Origin: Galeruca laticollis
Lineage: Eukaryota; Arthropoda; Insecta; Coleoptera; Chrysomelidae
DNA: 64,000 nt
NCBI GenBank assembly: GCA_963921935.1
Contig: OY998175.1
Coordinates: forward strand, 225,578,122-225,642,121
Direction of reading: 5' to 3'
Numbering within the stretch: position 1 is the stretch's first letter; each line of letters begins with the position of its first letter. A program made the translations under genes and the position numbers. The notes beneath the pieces are model-generated. The model made no database searches and had not been told where the DNA came from. It worked only from the letters and a program-made list of their open reading frames with translations. This document shows positions 42,155 to 54,985 of the stretch, one piece after another.

Positions 42155-45100
42155 CAGGGCTTTTAGTGAAGTCTCTTTTTTTCGATGGTCCCTTAAAGTC
42201 CCTTTTTTGGAATTTAGTCCCTAAAGTCCCTTTTTTGTGATAGGAGGAGCATATTGAGATAATCCCTAATTATGTAAAACCTGAGGGGGCTTTTACCTTT
42301 TTGGAAAAAGCTTTTATTTTATATAATAATATTTAGTCAAGTACCAAAATACTAGAGAGTGACTAATGCCTGAGTTATAAGTCGGTGCCATGCGATACTG
42401 AACCGAAAATACCCTAACATAATGGTAACTATCGCGAGACCTCTAAATTAGTAGAGGTAGCAGTGAATTCGCACAATTCTTGCCTCTGTGTTATGGTATT
42501 TTCACATTAGTATCGCAAAGAACTGACTGAATCGCGGTGTTAGTCACTTTCTAGTATTTTGGTACTCACTAAGTATTACCGGTCTTATTAGGCCATTTGA
42601 TCAAGGATTTCGGTTGATATAATTAGTTAACAATTCGTGTTGGAAGAAGAGAGAGTAAAATTTTTAGATTTCGGGATTTTTTAACCAAAAACTAAAAATT
42701 TCATGATTTTTAGCTATTTAGTTAAAAAATCCTGAAATAAAAATTTTTACTCTTGTGACTCTCTTCTTCCAATACAAGCACATATCATTTTTTTCAGTGG
42801 AAAACTATACCGTATAAGACAAAAATGGGAAAATGTAAAGTTAAAGACATTTGGTTTCAAGAAAAAGATAAAAATGGTTTTATAATAGGAACGTAGGCAA
42901 AACGGGCCAGTGATAGTGAAGTCATGTGTACTATTTGTGAAAGTGTCATTCGTGTTGACCACGGAAAATACCGCCTCAGCCAGCACGCTGAAATGAAATC
43001 CCACATCGGTAATTGTAAGATCAAACTCACTCCTTTGCAGCTTAAACTTTGCAAGACAGATGTAAACCAACCACAGGATCCTAGCACAAGTGGATCAGTG
43101 CCAGTGACACTAGGTAGCACAAAAACTGCAGCAGTTAAAGCCGAGCTCCATCGAGCAGTAAAGTCTGTACAATCCAATTATTCACTAAACTCATGTAGTG
43201 ATATAAATCAGCTATTCAGAGTGATGTTTTCTTCCGGGGTACCTGATGATTTTTTCCCTTTCTCCTGCCAAATTGATGTATTTAATAACCGAAGCTCTGG
43301 AACCTCACTTTTGGGGAAAGCTTAAAGATGTTAAAGGTTCTTTCTATACAATATGTTTCGATGAAACTACCAACGGAAGTAGTTAGAAATAATTGCAAGT
43401 AACAATTCGTTATTGGTCAGACACTAAGTCAAAAATCGTTCAGAGGCACCCTCAGACTTTTTTCATTAGTAGTGCTAAAGCTGAGGACTTACATAATAAA
43501 ATTCTTGCCGCGATACAAAAGGCAGATATTCAATTGAGGAATTTAATAATAGCTGTGATGGCCCTAATGTCAACAAAAAATTAATAAGACTGCTTAATGA
43601 AAGTGTATTAGATGTAAGATCCAAAGGATTGATTAATATAGGCTCATGCAGTCTACATAAAGTTCTTAATGCTTTTCTGGAAAGTCTGGAACAAATGGGC
43701 ATAAATGTCAATTATTTGATTATTAAACTTTTTGAAGGTTGGCCTGCTCGTTGGGAAGCATATACAGACGTCCAGAATTCCGAAAAAGTATCAAATCATC
43801 GGTTTGTTGTTAAGCATGTATCCTCAAGATGGCTCTCAATTGGTACTGCGGCAGAGAGAGTTACTGAACAGTGGAAAGCTGTAAAGATATATTTTCTAAA
43901 TAAAATTCATCAGCACTATTTAAATATCACTAAGACGTCAATGTACAAGGAAATTGTTGATCTAATTAAAGAACCAACTTTAAAGGCTCAGTTGTTTTTT
44001 GTAGTAAATGCCAAATTGTTCACATCATATACTGAATTTTTTCAGAATGTAAAACCCTATAATACATAAGTTATATGAACATGATAAGGAACTGATATTA
44101 AAAGTTTTAAACAAAGTTTACAAATCTGGGGTGTCACGTAACTCGCTAGATTTAGAAGAAAATTTCTTACCATTGAGGAAAATAAGTTTTAGTGAAGCCA
44201 TTTCCAAAGAGTTAGAAAACTTTAAGGAAACTGATGTAATTAGTTTTCAAAATGGAGTTAGAAAACATTTCTCTGTCAGTGCTAAGTATCTTGTAAAGCA
44301 ATTAAGTTTGGATGAAGGGGACAACATTTTAAAAAATGCCAGATGCTTAGATATCGGAAAATTTAAAACTAATGAAAGCGAGACACAGATCTTGGCGCTG
44401 ACCAAGCAGCTACCATTTGAAGTTGATCTGAATCAGCTAGCTGATAAATGGAACATTTTTAGTTATGAAGAAAACATCCAAGAAGTGGTCAGCGCTATTG
44501 ACGAATATCGGTCATTCATATTCGACATAAAAAACAACATTAATGAGATAAAGTACCCAACGGTAACAAAAATGGTGAGAACGATTCTGTGCCTTTCACA
44601 TGGCAGCGCAACTATAGACCGAGGATACTCCACTTCTGGATTGGTACTAACAAAAGATAAGACCTCAATGAACGAGAGAGGTATAAATGCCAGATTAAAC
44701 GTCATATCCAGTATGAAAAGATTTAAAAATAACCCTTCCCTGATGCCGAGGTCAACAGAATTATTTATGCTCGCCACAAATACCCACAAAAGCTATCAGA
44801 CTTATTTATTAGAACAAAAAGAAAAGTAAGAGAGCCAAAAAAAAGAAGAAAAAATGTTATTTAATAAAAAACGTGAAGAAGCAGATACACTTAAAGAATT
44901 GGCAAAAGAACTTGTTGAAAAACAGAAAACTGAAGAGGAGAAAAAAAGCAGCGGAGAAGTTGTTTGAAGAGGCAAACAATCGGCTTGAGTCAGGAATGAA
45001 GAGAAAAAATCTCGAAGAAATCACTTTGGCCCAAGGTATGCTAAGCGGAGTAAAAATGCTGAGAAAGGATGAAAACAAAGCCTCCACAGAGGCTATGACA

Positions 45101-45446
45101 ATTGCCCAACAAATTCAAACAAAGTCGTCAAAAATTTATTATCATTTGAAACAAAAGTATTTTTCTTTACTTAGTTAAATTTAAGATTAGGGTTGAAATA
45201 AAATGTTCCTTTATTTGTACCTTTAATTTGTACCTTCTGGTTCTAATGTAATATTTTGAAATAAACATATTTATAATCCATAAATAAGCCATACCCCATC
45301 CAGGAAATGTTTAAAAAAATTACGTTTTTTAAACAACCGGCATTTTGCTAGGGGATTTTCAAAAAAAAATCCATCAAAGTCCCTTTTTTTCTCAGAATTA
45401 GTCCCTTTTTCCCTTTTTTTGGAGCAGAAACTTGCTATAAGCCCTG
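42155..45446 (+). mobile_element. hAT-like transposon, full length, in the 10 bp array
   Basis: Ends are CAGGGCTTTTAG and inverted CAGGGCTTATAG. TAAATA borders both sides (6 bp visible; hAT normally duplicates 8). Multiple AAAGTCCCTTTTTT repeats sit near both ends. It carries one + strand transposase-like gene and the nested MITE. Confidence 0.85.
42825..45178 (+). pseudogene. hAT-like transposase with N-terminal finger and C-terminal coiled coil
   Basis: Read across several frames (42825-43325, 43393-43584, 43629-44069, 44131-44829, 44873-45178). The N-terminus has a BED/C2H2-like finger: CTICESVI, then KYRLSQHAEMKSH. The C-terminal hAT dimerisation-like block reads LCLSHGSATIDRGYSTSG. It is followed by a Lys/Glu-rich coiled coil ending in KIYYHLKQK. 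Several frameshifts and an early TAG after IIGT make it inactive. I recognise this as a widespread insect hAT-related protein type, but the exact hAT subfamily is uncertain. Confidence 0.75.
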
Positions 45447-46390
45447 TAAATATTATCAAACATCAAAATTACCAAAAATTACCAAGAAATACCAAAAATA
45501 ACAAATTTATCAGAAATCACCAAGAATTTCTAAAAATTACCAAGAATTACCAAAAACTACCAATAAATACCAAAATTAACAAGAAATACCAAAAATTAGC
45601 AAAAAACTCCGGACATCACCAAAATTACCAAATATAATCAAAATCACCAGAATTATCAAAATTACGAAAAATTACCAAAAGTTACCAAAAATAACAAATA
45701 TTAGAGAAAACTACAAAAAATTACCAAAAGTTACCAAAAATAACAAATATTAGAGAAAACTACAAAAAATTACCTATAAAATACTATTAATTATCAAACA
45801 AAATCAAAAAATTAACATAAATCACCAAGAATTTCCAAAAATTACCAAAAAATCACCCTAAAATCACCAAAAAATACCAGAACCAGAAAATTACCAAAAG
45901 ATACCAAAAAGTAACAAAACTACCAGAAATCACCAATAATTTCTAAAAATTACCAAAAATTACCACTCATTACCAAAAACTACCAAAAATTACCAAAAAT
46001 AACCAATAAATGCGAAAAATTACCTAAATTAGTAAAAGTTACTGAAAATCACCAAAATTACAAAATATAATCAAAATTACCAAATCTACCAAAAATTACC
46101 AAGAATTGTCAAAAAATACCAAAAAACCACCAAAATTACCAAAGAATACCAAATATTAGCAAACATTTCCAAAAAATTACCCATAAAATACTAATAATCG
46201 CCAAAAAATACCAAAATTATCAAATATTACCAGAAATCACCAAAAATTTCTTAAAATTACCAAAAACTACCCATAAAATACCAATAATTACCAAAATTAG
46301 AAAAATCACCTAAAAATAAAAAAATTACTAGAAATCACCAAGAATTTCTAAAAATTACTAATAATTACCAAATATTACCAATAATCAATA
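45447..46390. repeat. 10 bp minisatellite, distal block
   Basis: Diverged continuation of the TTACCAAAAA array after the hAT element; it ends near 46390 at a foldback-family fragment. Confidence 0.93.
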
Positions 46391-46520
46391 TCGAAGCAAT
46401 TGTCAATTTTTTAGAATCTCTACCGTTTTCAATATATTGAGGAAATAGCTAGAAACAGTTAGTTTCATTGAAAAGTAACATGAGTAGGTTCCACAGAGTA
46501 AGGTTCGAAACAGTAAATTT
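46391..46520 (-). repeat. Foldback-family half element
   Basis: The reverse complement matches 58195-58318 (TACTCTGTGGAA, TGAAACTAACTGTTTCTAG, TTGACAATTG). It is one arm of the family seen in full at 47921-48215. Confidence 0.7.
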
Positions 46521-46799
46521 GATTAGGGTTCATTTATGAGACGCCCTTAACAATACCCAATCATACAATTGGTCACTTGTATACACTCCGGAGGCTGTAT
46601 CGTGTTAATAAGACATAATTACAAAAAGTGGCCGACGGCGACGACATACACACAGTATTTTTTTCTAAAAACTCCTTATTCTGGTTTTTCTCACTGAAGA
46701 ACGTAAAAAAAATCGAAAATTTCAACTTTTTTTGGGACAAACCAATACTTTTCATTACAATATATGAAATGTTAACGTGCTCAAGTGTTGTTCAATTAC

Positions 46800-46975
46800 A
46801 AAATTGTGTAATTCCAAAATGACCGATATAACTATATGGCTCCGATCGGCTGGAACACCCGACTTGAATGCTGCAGATTTTTGTATATGGAGTCATTTAA
46901 AAGCGTTAGTGTACCAATGCTGCCAAAAATGTGTATACAAGAAGTTACAAAACAATTAAGAAACCCTATTTACCG
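46800..46975 (+). pseudogene. mariner/Tc1-like transposase remnant
   Basis: A short + strand fragment reads W..S..TPDLNAADFCIWSHLKALVY, close to the PRSPDLxxxDFFLWGxLK block just before the end of mariner-family transposases. No finger, start or terminal repeats can be found, so this is only a scrap. Confidence 0.55.
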
Positions 46976-47920
46976 ATTCACTGTGACAATCATAAAAGTT
47001 TTAACTAGTTATGCATCAATACAGCGACCTACAGAGTTTTATACATAGTGGAATTTTTACAATTTTTATAATTCGAAGAATGCGGTAGAGACATTTTTAT
47101 TACATGAAAGTCCTCCCGTTAATTTTCATTGAAGAATAACCCCGATTTGTTTGCACTTATTTATTGACACTGTATAATGGAGTATTTTAGTAAGCATTTA
47201 ATCAGAAGATGCTCCGTGTATTGCTTACTATTCAGTGTTGACAACAACTTAAATACACGCATACGGCTGATGAGCTACTACTATAGTAAGTATTATGATT
47301 TAAAATCCTACCTGAGTAATTTAATCAATTTGCATACATCAATAATTACCTCATCTACTAATTATGCAACCTCCTATTGATATATCCTCTTCCTGGCAAC
47401 CCCGCAACATATTAAAACAATTTGGCAATACATAAAACCCATTCTAGATAGATTTTGAAATCCCCTTCTACAGAGTAGGTCATCTGCTATTTCCGAAAAA
47501 TACATTATTTCAGCAATAAACAAAATTTTAACGAAAATTATTGTATTTTATTTTATCTACTTTGAATTAGGTGCGAAAACGCATGTTACGTCACGTCTCA
47601 GTAGATATTGCATTGTGTTTATATTAACGAAGAAGGTCCATTAAATAAATTTTTCGTGTGTCAAAAATATGAATAGAAAAAAAAAGAAGATATGACATTA
47701 CAAATATTATAATAGTGGCATTCGATTTGCAGGCTCGAGCAGCCCACACTGCCTCAGGCTGAGTATTTGATAGTGACAAGACAACTTTAAATATATCGTT
47801 TGCATGTTCACCATATAACCCCAAAAAATAGTTTATATAGGTTCTTATTTGTAATTTTTGTTTCTTATGAAAATGAAATTAACTGTCTCGACTCTTACTT
47901 CGTGGAATCTACTCATATTA
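46976..47920. other. Unassigned AT-rich sequence
   Basis: No gene seen. GTCACGTCTCAGTA at 47593-47606 has an inverted copy near 52547-52560. Confidence 0.4.
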
Positions 47921-48215
47921 GTGTTTTGAATGAAACTCAATGTTTCTAGCTAATTCCACAATATAATGAAAAATGTTGAAAATTCTAAAAAATTGACAAT
48001 TGTTTCGATAACTGAATATCACCATCAGAATGACAGAATTTACTTCTGTCATTCTGACGATATTCAGTTATCGAAACAATTGTCAATTTTTTAGAATTTT
48101 CAACATTCTGACGATGATATTCAGGTATCGAAACAATTGTCTATATTTTAGAATTTTCAACATTTTTGATTATATTGTGGAATTAGCTAGAAACATTGAG
48201 TTTCATTTAAAACAC
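47921..48215. repeat. Foldback (palindromic) element
   Basis: Left arm GTGTTTTGAATGAAACTCAA and onward is the reverse complement of the right arm ending TTTAAAACAC at 48215, over ~85-90 bp. The centre carries an additional internal copy of the ATATTCAGTTATCGAAACAA segment. Confidence 0.88.
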
Positions 48216-48675
48216 TCTTAAGAAAATGCTATTATATTCGCTTTTGACGTAACATACATCGATGTATAACATTTTCGCTATTAAAATAACGCCGACCAAA
48301 ACATTCGAGTATTTTGCCACTGGAAGGTGATAAGTTGAAATGTGAATTTTGAACAAATGAGTCAAAAATAACAATATCATCCCATTTTTGACATACGATT
48401 TAGTAGTAACAAAATTCAAGCAAATTTTAGGTTATAACATAAAATTATTTTTTATGAATTACATGCGTATAGAGGCGGGTTCAGATTGGTAAATATTTGC
48501 GTTGTGTGTTGTATGTAGTGTTCGGCGCAAATTTTTGCAGCGCAAATTTAGGAAAAATTCAGCATAAATAAATACGTCGTGTATCGTGTATCTGGGATCC
48601 ACACGTACGTTGAAATTTAAGAATTTTAGTTTGTTGTGGTGCCCAAGTTAATACGTTGCACATACGTTAATAAAA

Positions 48676-50566
48676 TCTGAATAAAGAAGATTTAATTATC
48701 CTCATTCAGGAGTATCAAAAGCGCAGAATTTTGTTGGATGCAAAAGATAAGAGGTATTTTAATAAAAACAAAAAAAAACGATACCTGGAGCGAAATCGCG
48801 GAGTGTCTACATATAGATGTTGAAGACGCAAAAAAAAGATATCAAGCCTTCAAGGCTCTTTGATCAGTTTTTGTAGGTGCGAAGGATGTATACAAATCCG
48901 ACTGGTTTGCTTTTAGCAGCTTTGGATTTCTTATGGATAAAGATAGAAAGAGAAACCGTTAGTTCGGGAGACTGGAAAGAAGTGAGTAAAAAGCTTTATA
49001 ATATAAAAGGTTTATTCATAAAGAATTAAGTTTGTCATCTCTTTTATATTTGTTTTATATTACTTTTATCATTATCTCACAAAATTTAAATAATAGTAGA
49101 AAAATTCGAATACAATGCCCCCTATTTCTAATTTAAGCATATTTATTTTGCCATGAAACAGAACCTGTAGTAGTAAAATACTCGGCAATCTCCTTCCTAA
49201 CATTGTCAAGCAATTGTCACCGTATGATTGTCTTCAGCTTCCTTGAATCAAACATCCGTTCTCTTCCGAATCTACAGAACCCGGTGGAATATGAATAATT
49301 TGAGAAGTCTTACTGTTTCTTAAAAAGTTATGCAGATAAATTACTGCCATAACCACCACTTGTGCTTTATTGGGCTCCAAGAGAAGGGGTTTTCTCAACG
49401 CTCTAAACACTGATAAAATAATTCCAAAAACATTTTCAACCACTCTTCTGGCTCTACTAAGTCTATAATTGAATATTCTTTCAACTGATCATTTTGGATG
49501 TGCTCCTGAATATGGTGTCATGATTCGTTCTGTAAGTGAAAATGCGTAATCAGCTATGAATACATAAGGCGTATCATTCTGCCTTCCGGGAAGAGCTTTT
49601 GCTGGCGGCAAGTTTAGTACATTAGCTGCGATTCTTCGATGAAGTTCACAATTTTGGAAAACTCCATCATTAGAAATTCTTCCCTGACATCCGATATCAA
49701 AAAATATTACGTTGTAATTTGCATCGACACGTGCAAATAATACTATACTATAAAAACCTTTGTAGTTATAGTATTCACTTCCGCTGTTTATTGGTGCTTG
49801 AAGAATTATGTGTTTTCCGTCCATGGAAACTACACAATTTGGAAAATTCCACATTGCCTCAAAATCATGCGCAATAGTCAACCATTCTTCTTGGGTGTTG
49901 GGCATCTGCAATCAAAAGTTTTATTTTAAAAAGGCTTTAAATACTGTATTACGACAACTGCTATTTAATCTATGTTTTACATTCCAGTTAAGCAGGGTAT
50001 CATATCCAATCACCAGAGTGCGCTGCAAAAAGAACAAAACGGGTTGTCAATACTCAGGAAAGCGTAGGCATTTCGGAAATCTTCAACTCCTAAAAACAGA
50101 AATAAAGAAGAAAAAGAAGATCCTCAAATTAAACAAGCTGTCTAACTGTTGCAACAGCCGATACCAGAAGAAAATTTTTCAAGTATTTATGCAAATAATT
50201 TGGCCAGTCAACATGAAAAGTTCAGTGCAGTAACACAAGCTGTTTTGAAGTATAAAATAAATGAATTCATTTTTGATGCTGAAATGGAAAAATATAATGT
50301 ACAGAGTGGGGAATCCTTATGCTGCAAGTGTTCTGTCTCAACCGTGTTCTGACTCAACTAGTTTTTATTCGGCACCCTTTGCTTCACGTTCTACATCAAC
50401 TGGCGTTGGTTCACCTGTTTCATCATCTGCGTCCACTACTCCAGTGAGCAAGATTTTAAGGCTCAATAATGAGGCGCTTGAAAACTCATTGTCAACAGAC
50501 AGTCAAGTTTCAACAGATAAAGTAGCTGTAGACTTAACAGAATTTGTTTATTTGATTGATAATTAA
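48676..50566 (+). pseudogene. Harbinger MADF/Myb-like DNA-binding protein, two exons, frameshifted
   Basis: Exon 1 (48676-48981) reads NKEDLIILIQEYQKRRILLD and, after a frameshift in an A-run, DTWSEIAECLHIDVEDAKKRYQ, the three-helix MADF fold. It ends at GAA|GTGAGT. Exon 2 (49988-50566) follows TTTTACATTCCAG and contains HEKFSAVTQAVLKYKINEFIFDAEM in one frame, the C-terminal segment seen in these partners, and a Ser/Thr-rich tail in another. Start codon not found (CTG where ATG is expected). In active elements this protein brings the transposase to the nucleus and the ends. Confidence 0.7.
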
Positions 50567-51171
50567 ACTTATAGTAGGGTTTACTCAATCACTCAATCAA
50601 TTACATACGGTTCAGTTTTGTTACATTTTTCTTTATATTATGTATATACTTTTTTCACTTATGAGAGTACATTTTAAGTTTGGATTGAAAAATATAAAGA
50701 TCTCAGTTCAATCTTTTTACTTACCTTAACTTGCTCCTTTAAAGCGTCAATTGAAGTGCTGCAGACTTCTGGAATTATCACAGATATGCTTTGCTTGGAT
50801 ATCTTGAAAATATATTGTAAGCTTGTGTACGAATCCCCTGTAGCCAGAAAGCGTAATGTGACAGCCAATATTTCCTTTATATGTATGCATTTCCTCATAT
50901 TTTTATTCATTTTAGCAATTTTTGGGCTAATTTTATCGATCAAAACTTCAAAGTCGTTTGGAGACATTCTCAAGAAATTTAGGAAATGGCCAGTACTTTC
51001 ATCCAAGGATAGCACATTCAATAACCTCGTGCCATTTGATTGCATTCTATATAAATGTTTTATCCAATGGCGTCTGCTTTTCTTACTTGATTTCTTTTTT
51101 TCTTTTGAAATAAGATGATGCATCACAATAAAGGCAGCACACTTTCTTTTCATTAATATAATATCTGTCAT
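49234..51171 (-). pseudogene. Harbinger (DDE_Tnp_4) transposase, two exons, one stop
   Basis: Exon 1 runs 51171 down to 50725 (149 codons) and ends at AAG|GTAAGT. Exon 2 runs 49905 down to 49234 after GATTGCAG, in the same phase. Landmarks: LEVLIDKI-like N-terminal helices and HTH region (LAVTLRFLATGDSYTSLQYIF), then the nuclease core: VVSMDGKHI (first Asp), DIGCQGRISNDGVF, FIADYAFSL (second Asp) and RRVVENVFG (Glu). One TGA at 49489-49491 follows AHPK. Total ~372 codons, normal for the family. Only the stop disables it. Confidence 0.93.
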
Positions 51172-51438
51172 ATTGTTTTTAGTAAAATTATTATGCCTCC
51201 TGACAGAAATACGGCATAAACCGTTTTCACAACTAGACACGTCTACACTTAATCTTTCTTGCGGCGCTAATTTCTCTGATGTCGGAAATAAAACCGACAA
51301 GAGACGAATCGGGTGCGTTGAATGTGACGAAAATTTTTGCGTGGAATTTTGTGCGGCGAATACGTTTACGCACATCACAAAAATGTTCGTCAAATACAAC
51401 GCACAACGCGAATATTTACCAATCTGGACCCGCCTTAG

Positions 51439-54305
51439 AAAGAAAAATATTACGCGATTCACAAGATCCGTTTGTTATACCGAATCTTTTCGTTACCTAT
51501 TACAGGCTAAATAAAGAAATAGTTAGGGAATTATTTCGAGAACAATCCTGGAAATGCAAACGCTTTATCATTTGGATGGTAGGTATTATTTCTATTGATT
51601 GTTCAGTAAAAGTGAGTTCAGATCAAGTGAGTGTAATGAGACGTCAAGTATGTCATACTGTCACTAATAATATACCTATGTGTTCAAATAATATTTAAAG
51701 TTTATATAATATTTAGCTTAATCATAAAATATTAAACTATATAACACCTGGTTACCTGTAAATATAAATGAGTATTAAACATTGATATATTAAAATATAA
51801 ATAATCAATAAGGTTTATTGTAATTTAAAAAAATGTTTATTACACATTTGTAACATACATACACATTTTTTTAACAAAAATATCCTCTTCCATTCTTCTA
51901 CAGGTATTATCAGTTGCATTAGTTCACTTATGAGTGATATTCATTTATTGTCTACGTAATTCTCACGAAAAGTTGGGTTAATTTTTCCAGTCCTAAAATA
52001 CATAATCACTTTCCATTTCGTTCAAATATAATTCATATTGTTCATCAGATGATTTCCTTATTCGTTTGTCTACAATATGTGTTTTTTCTGAAAAAAGCGG
52101 GAGTTTTGGAGAAATTTTAAATCTAAAGGTTATTGTTTAATAATTTATTATACATATTATATTAAGTACTTACTGTTCAATTGAGGTGTTGGCAAATTCC
52201 CCCTTTTTTTAATATAAAAATGAGAAAGTGTCTAACATATGATGATAACCTGATAATTAGGCAAATTCTGGGTTGTTATTGGTCTATGGAAAATTCTACT
52301 ACCTGCCATAAAATAAGTGAAATTAGCTGGGATGTACGTAATAATGCACTGTTAAAAACTTTTTTACATCGGGTTGTTCAAAATACGATTTTTAACGGCG
52401 CTCTTCAATTTGATTTAACATTGCGATTTTAACTACATCGATGTTAAATTTACAGCTGTTACAAGAATAAATCTATTAGTGTAGTGAAAAAGTAGGGGAA
52501 TTTCATTTTATAAATTGGGCTCTTATAAAAGGTTACCATCACTGTTTTACTGAGACGTGACTTTATGTGCTGTTTCGGTAAACATAGCCGATTACAGTAT
52601 TTTACACTTTTATTTTCCTATAACTCTTATTAATCTAAATATTTATATTAAAACTAGGTCATCTCTCAGAATCCTTTCATCACATATTTTTCTCTAAAAC
52701 CATTTACTTTTCGATTCCTTAGTACTGTCAACATCGCTATTTTTTGACATCCCGCGTTCTTCTCTTAAATTCAGTACCAAAACTATAAATACTTTCGCAA
52801 CCTATAAATCTCCCGCCGTCGGTGTTACAGGTTTTCTGCGGTTTCACTGATTCACTATCCAAAACCGATGACAGGGAACAATTAAGCCGCAGCTGTACCC
52901 GCTTCCATTTGCTTGATTATTTTTACCACCACTCATTACTAACTTAGTTAAACTCTAATTTTCAACTTCAATAAACGTCTATCCCTCGCTTCTCCTGGAA
53001 GCATTCAAACCACCCACCCTTTATCTTATCCACATAAAAGTGAAACATCAAACTGGACTCAGTGTGAAGAATCAGCATATACCTCTTAAAAACCACTAGT
53101 TCCTATCAGTAGGAAAAGGACAAATACAGTCTAAGTAGTTAAAATAATATTTAATATAGCTATTAAATATTCTTTTACGGGTTATTAAAATCTGTGATAT
53201 AATGTCTTAGTATTAGCCACATTATCCAACATTTTTCTCCATAGTCGATGCGAAATAAATTTTACTGATTGGAAATATCAGGACAACTAAATACAAGTTA
53301 CAAAAAAGTGTATCATGTTAGATCTAATTACCTAATACAAACAGCTGCCTGTTTAGATTCAATAAGTTTGCCACCTGACAAATAGTAACTCAGATACATT
53401 TTACTCCACAAGCTTGTGCACTAAATCATTGTACAACATGTAGCGTGTATATTGTTGTGTGACGTAGCGGACCGCTTTTATGTTTCTGAGTGTATTAGGT
53501 CGGTTAGTAACATACTTGTTATTAATTTATATTAATATGTTGGATAATCAAATACTTGTTCTTCATTTTTAAGCCTGGGCCAATAAAAATATTGTTTACT
53601 TAAAAAAATTTATTTTATTATTATAATTTTTTTATAGAAAGTACATCTTGGGAAAAGTGATATCCCGAAACTATTCAAGATAGGAAGAAATTTCAAAAAA
53701 ATACCATGTCAATTTAGCTGAAAATGTCAGACGACCGTCGGCTGCTCGATATCTTGCAAGTAAACATTCCTTATCAAAACATACTCGTCCATTTCAATTT
53801 GTATAATTCATTTGCGCCAAAATAAAATATTTTTTAAGACAGAAACTAACCAGAAAAATTTATTTTGTCTAGGTATTTAGAATACTTTAAACACAAACTT
53901 AGACTAAACTATCAAAAATTAAAATAAGCCATTTTGGTGTTTTGTGTACTGTACTGCTTAAATACTCCTAAACATACCTTTTAAAATTGTTTCAATCAAT
54001 AGAGAATTATTATGAATCAGAAATAGGAGCGATAGATCAAATATGCATATCATCTAAAAAACAAAAAATATCACCTTTCCGTATTTGCAAGGTTAACAAA
54101 AAAATGGTTTTAAATTGTTTGTCCATCAGAAACGAAAGTCTGACGTGATATCATTGCTCGTCTTTACTAACCCGCCAAGCAGTAAAAAAAGTGACAACAC
54201 CAGAGTATTATCATTCTTTTAACCGCTTTGAACTATTTACGCATTGTTACGCACGTGCACTAGGGAATTTTTTGTCTCGTCCTCTCGTCCAAGGTTCACC
54301 GGTTC
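51439..54305. other. Unassigned 2.9 kb
   Basis: AT-rich with no recognisable gene or transposon. An 83-codon frame at 52181-52432 (+) is unrecognised. No splice-flanked exon stood out. Confidence 0.4.
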
Positions 54306-54985
54306 TATATTGGAAAATTGATAATATTTAGTTATTTTTAGTAATTTCACATTTTTTAACGATTTACTTAGAAATTAATAAAACACGTGATCTAATTTAC
54401 TATCATCTTCAATAAACAAAATGATATGATAATGAAAAAACGCTTTTGTGTACAAATTAGTCCTAAATGCGAAGTTTAAATGTATGCTGTTGAAATTGGA
54501 TTTTATAAAGGTGGACGTGTTCAAGCCAGCACTCTGACATTAAAACTCCTTTTACAGGAAAAACTGTGTGGGCACAAATTTTAATTTTTTGGGTACAAAT
54601 TAGTCCTACATTTGAAAATTAATAATATTTAGTTATCTTTGATAATTTCAAATCTTTTAACGATTCACTTGGAAATGAATAAAACACGTGGTCTAACTTA
54701 CTATCATCTTTTAAAAACAAAATGATATGATAATGAATAAAACGCTTTTGGGTACAGATTACCTAGCCCTAAATTAAAAGTTTAAAGGTAGGTATGCTGA
54801 TAATTTGATTTTGCAAAAGTGCGATGCTAGCTTTAGCTTAAGCTAGCACCCCCATTTTAAATAGCGGTTTTTCAGAAAAAATGAGTGGGTACAAATTATG
54901 ATCTATTGGTTACAAATTAGTAATTCAAAGTTTAAATTTATGGCAATAAAATTTGATTTTGCCACTTTAAATAGTGATTTTTCAG
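54306..54985 (+). repeat. Direct repeat, ~300 bp spacing (two copies and a partial third)
   Basis: A segment containing AATAAAACACGTG.TCTAA and ACAAAATGATATGATAATGA occurs near 54310-54530 and again near 54612-54830. A shorter piece with GGGTACAAATTA and AAATTTGATTTTG recurs at 54890-54975. Confidence 0.8.

Larger units (their letters stand above)
48473..51435. mobile_element. PIF/Harbinger transposon, 2.96 kb
   Basis: TIRs AGGCGGGT(T/C)CAGATTGGTA extend with good similarity for ~45 bp. They are flanked by TAG on both sides (48470-48472, 51436-51438), the 3 bp duplication of this superfamily. The two usual Harbinger genes, a DDE transposase and a MADF/Myb-like protein, are both present. Confidence 0.95.

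Noticed and set aside
42747..43177. Two minus-strand ORFs of ~106 codons
   Set aside because: Antisense to the hAT transposase finger region; no domain seen.
51279..51698. 139-codon + strand ORF across the Harbinger right end
   Set aside because: It crosses the TIR and target duplication and has no domain; chance frame.
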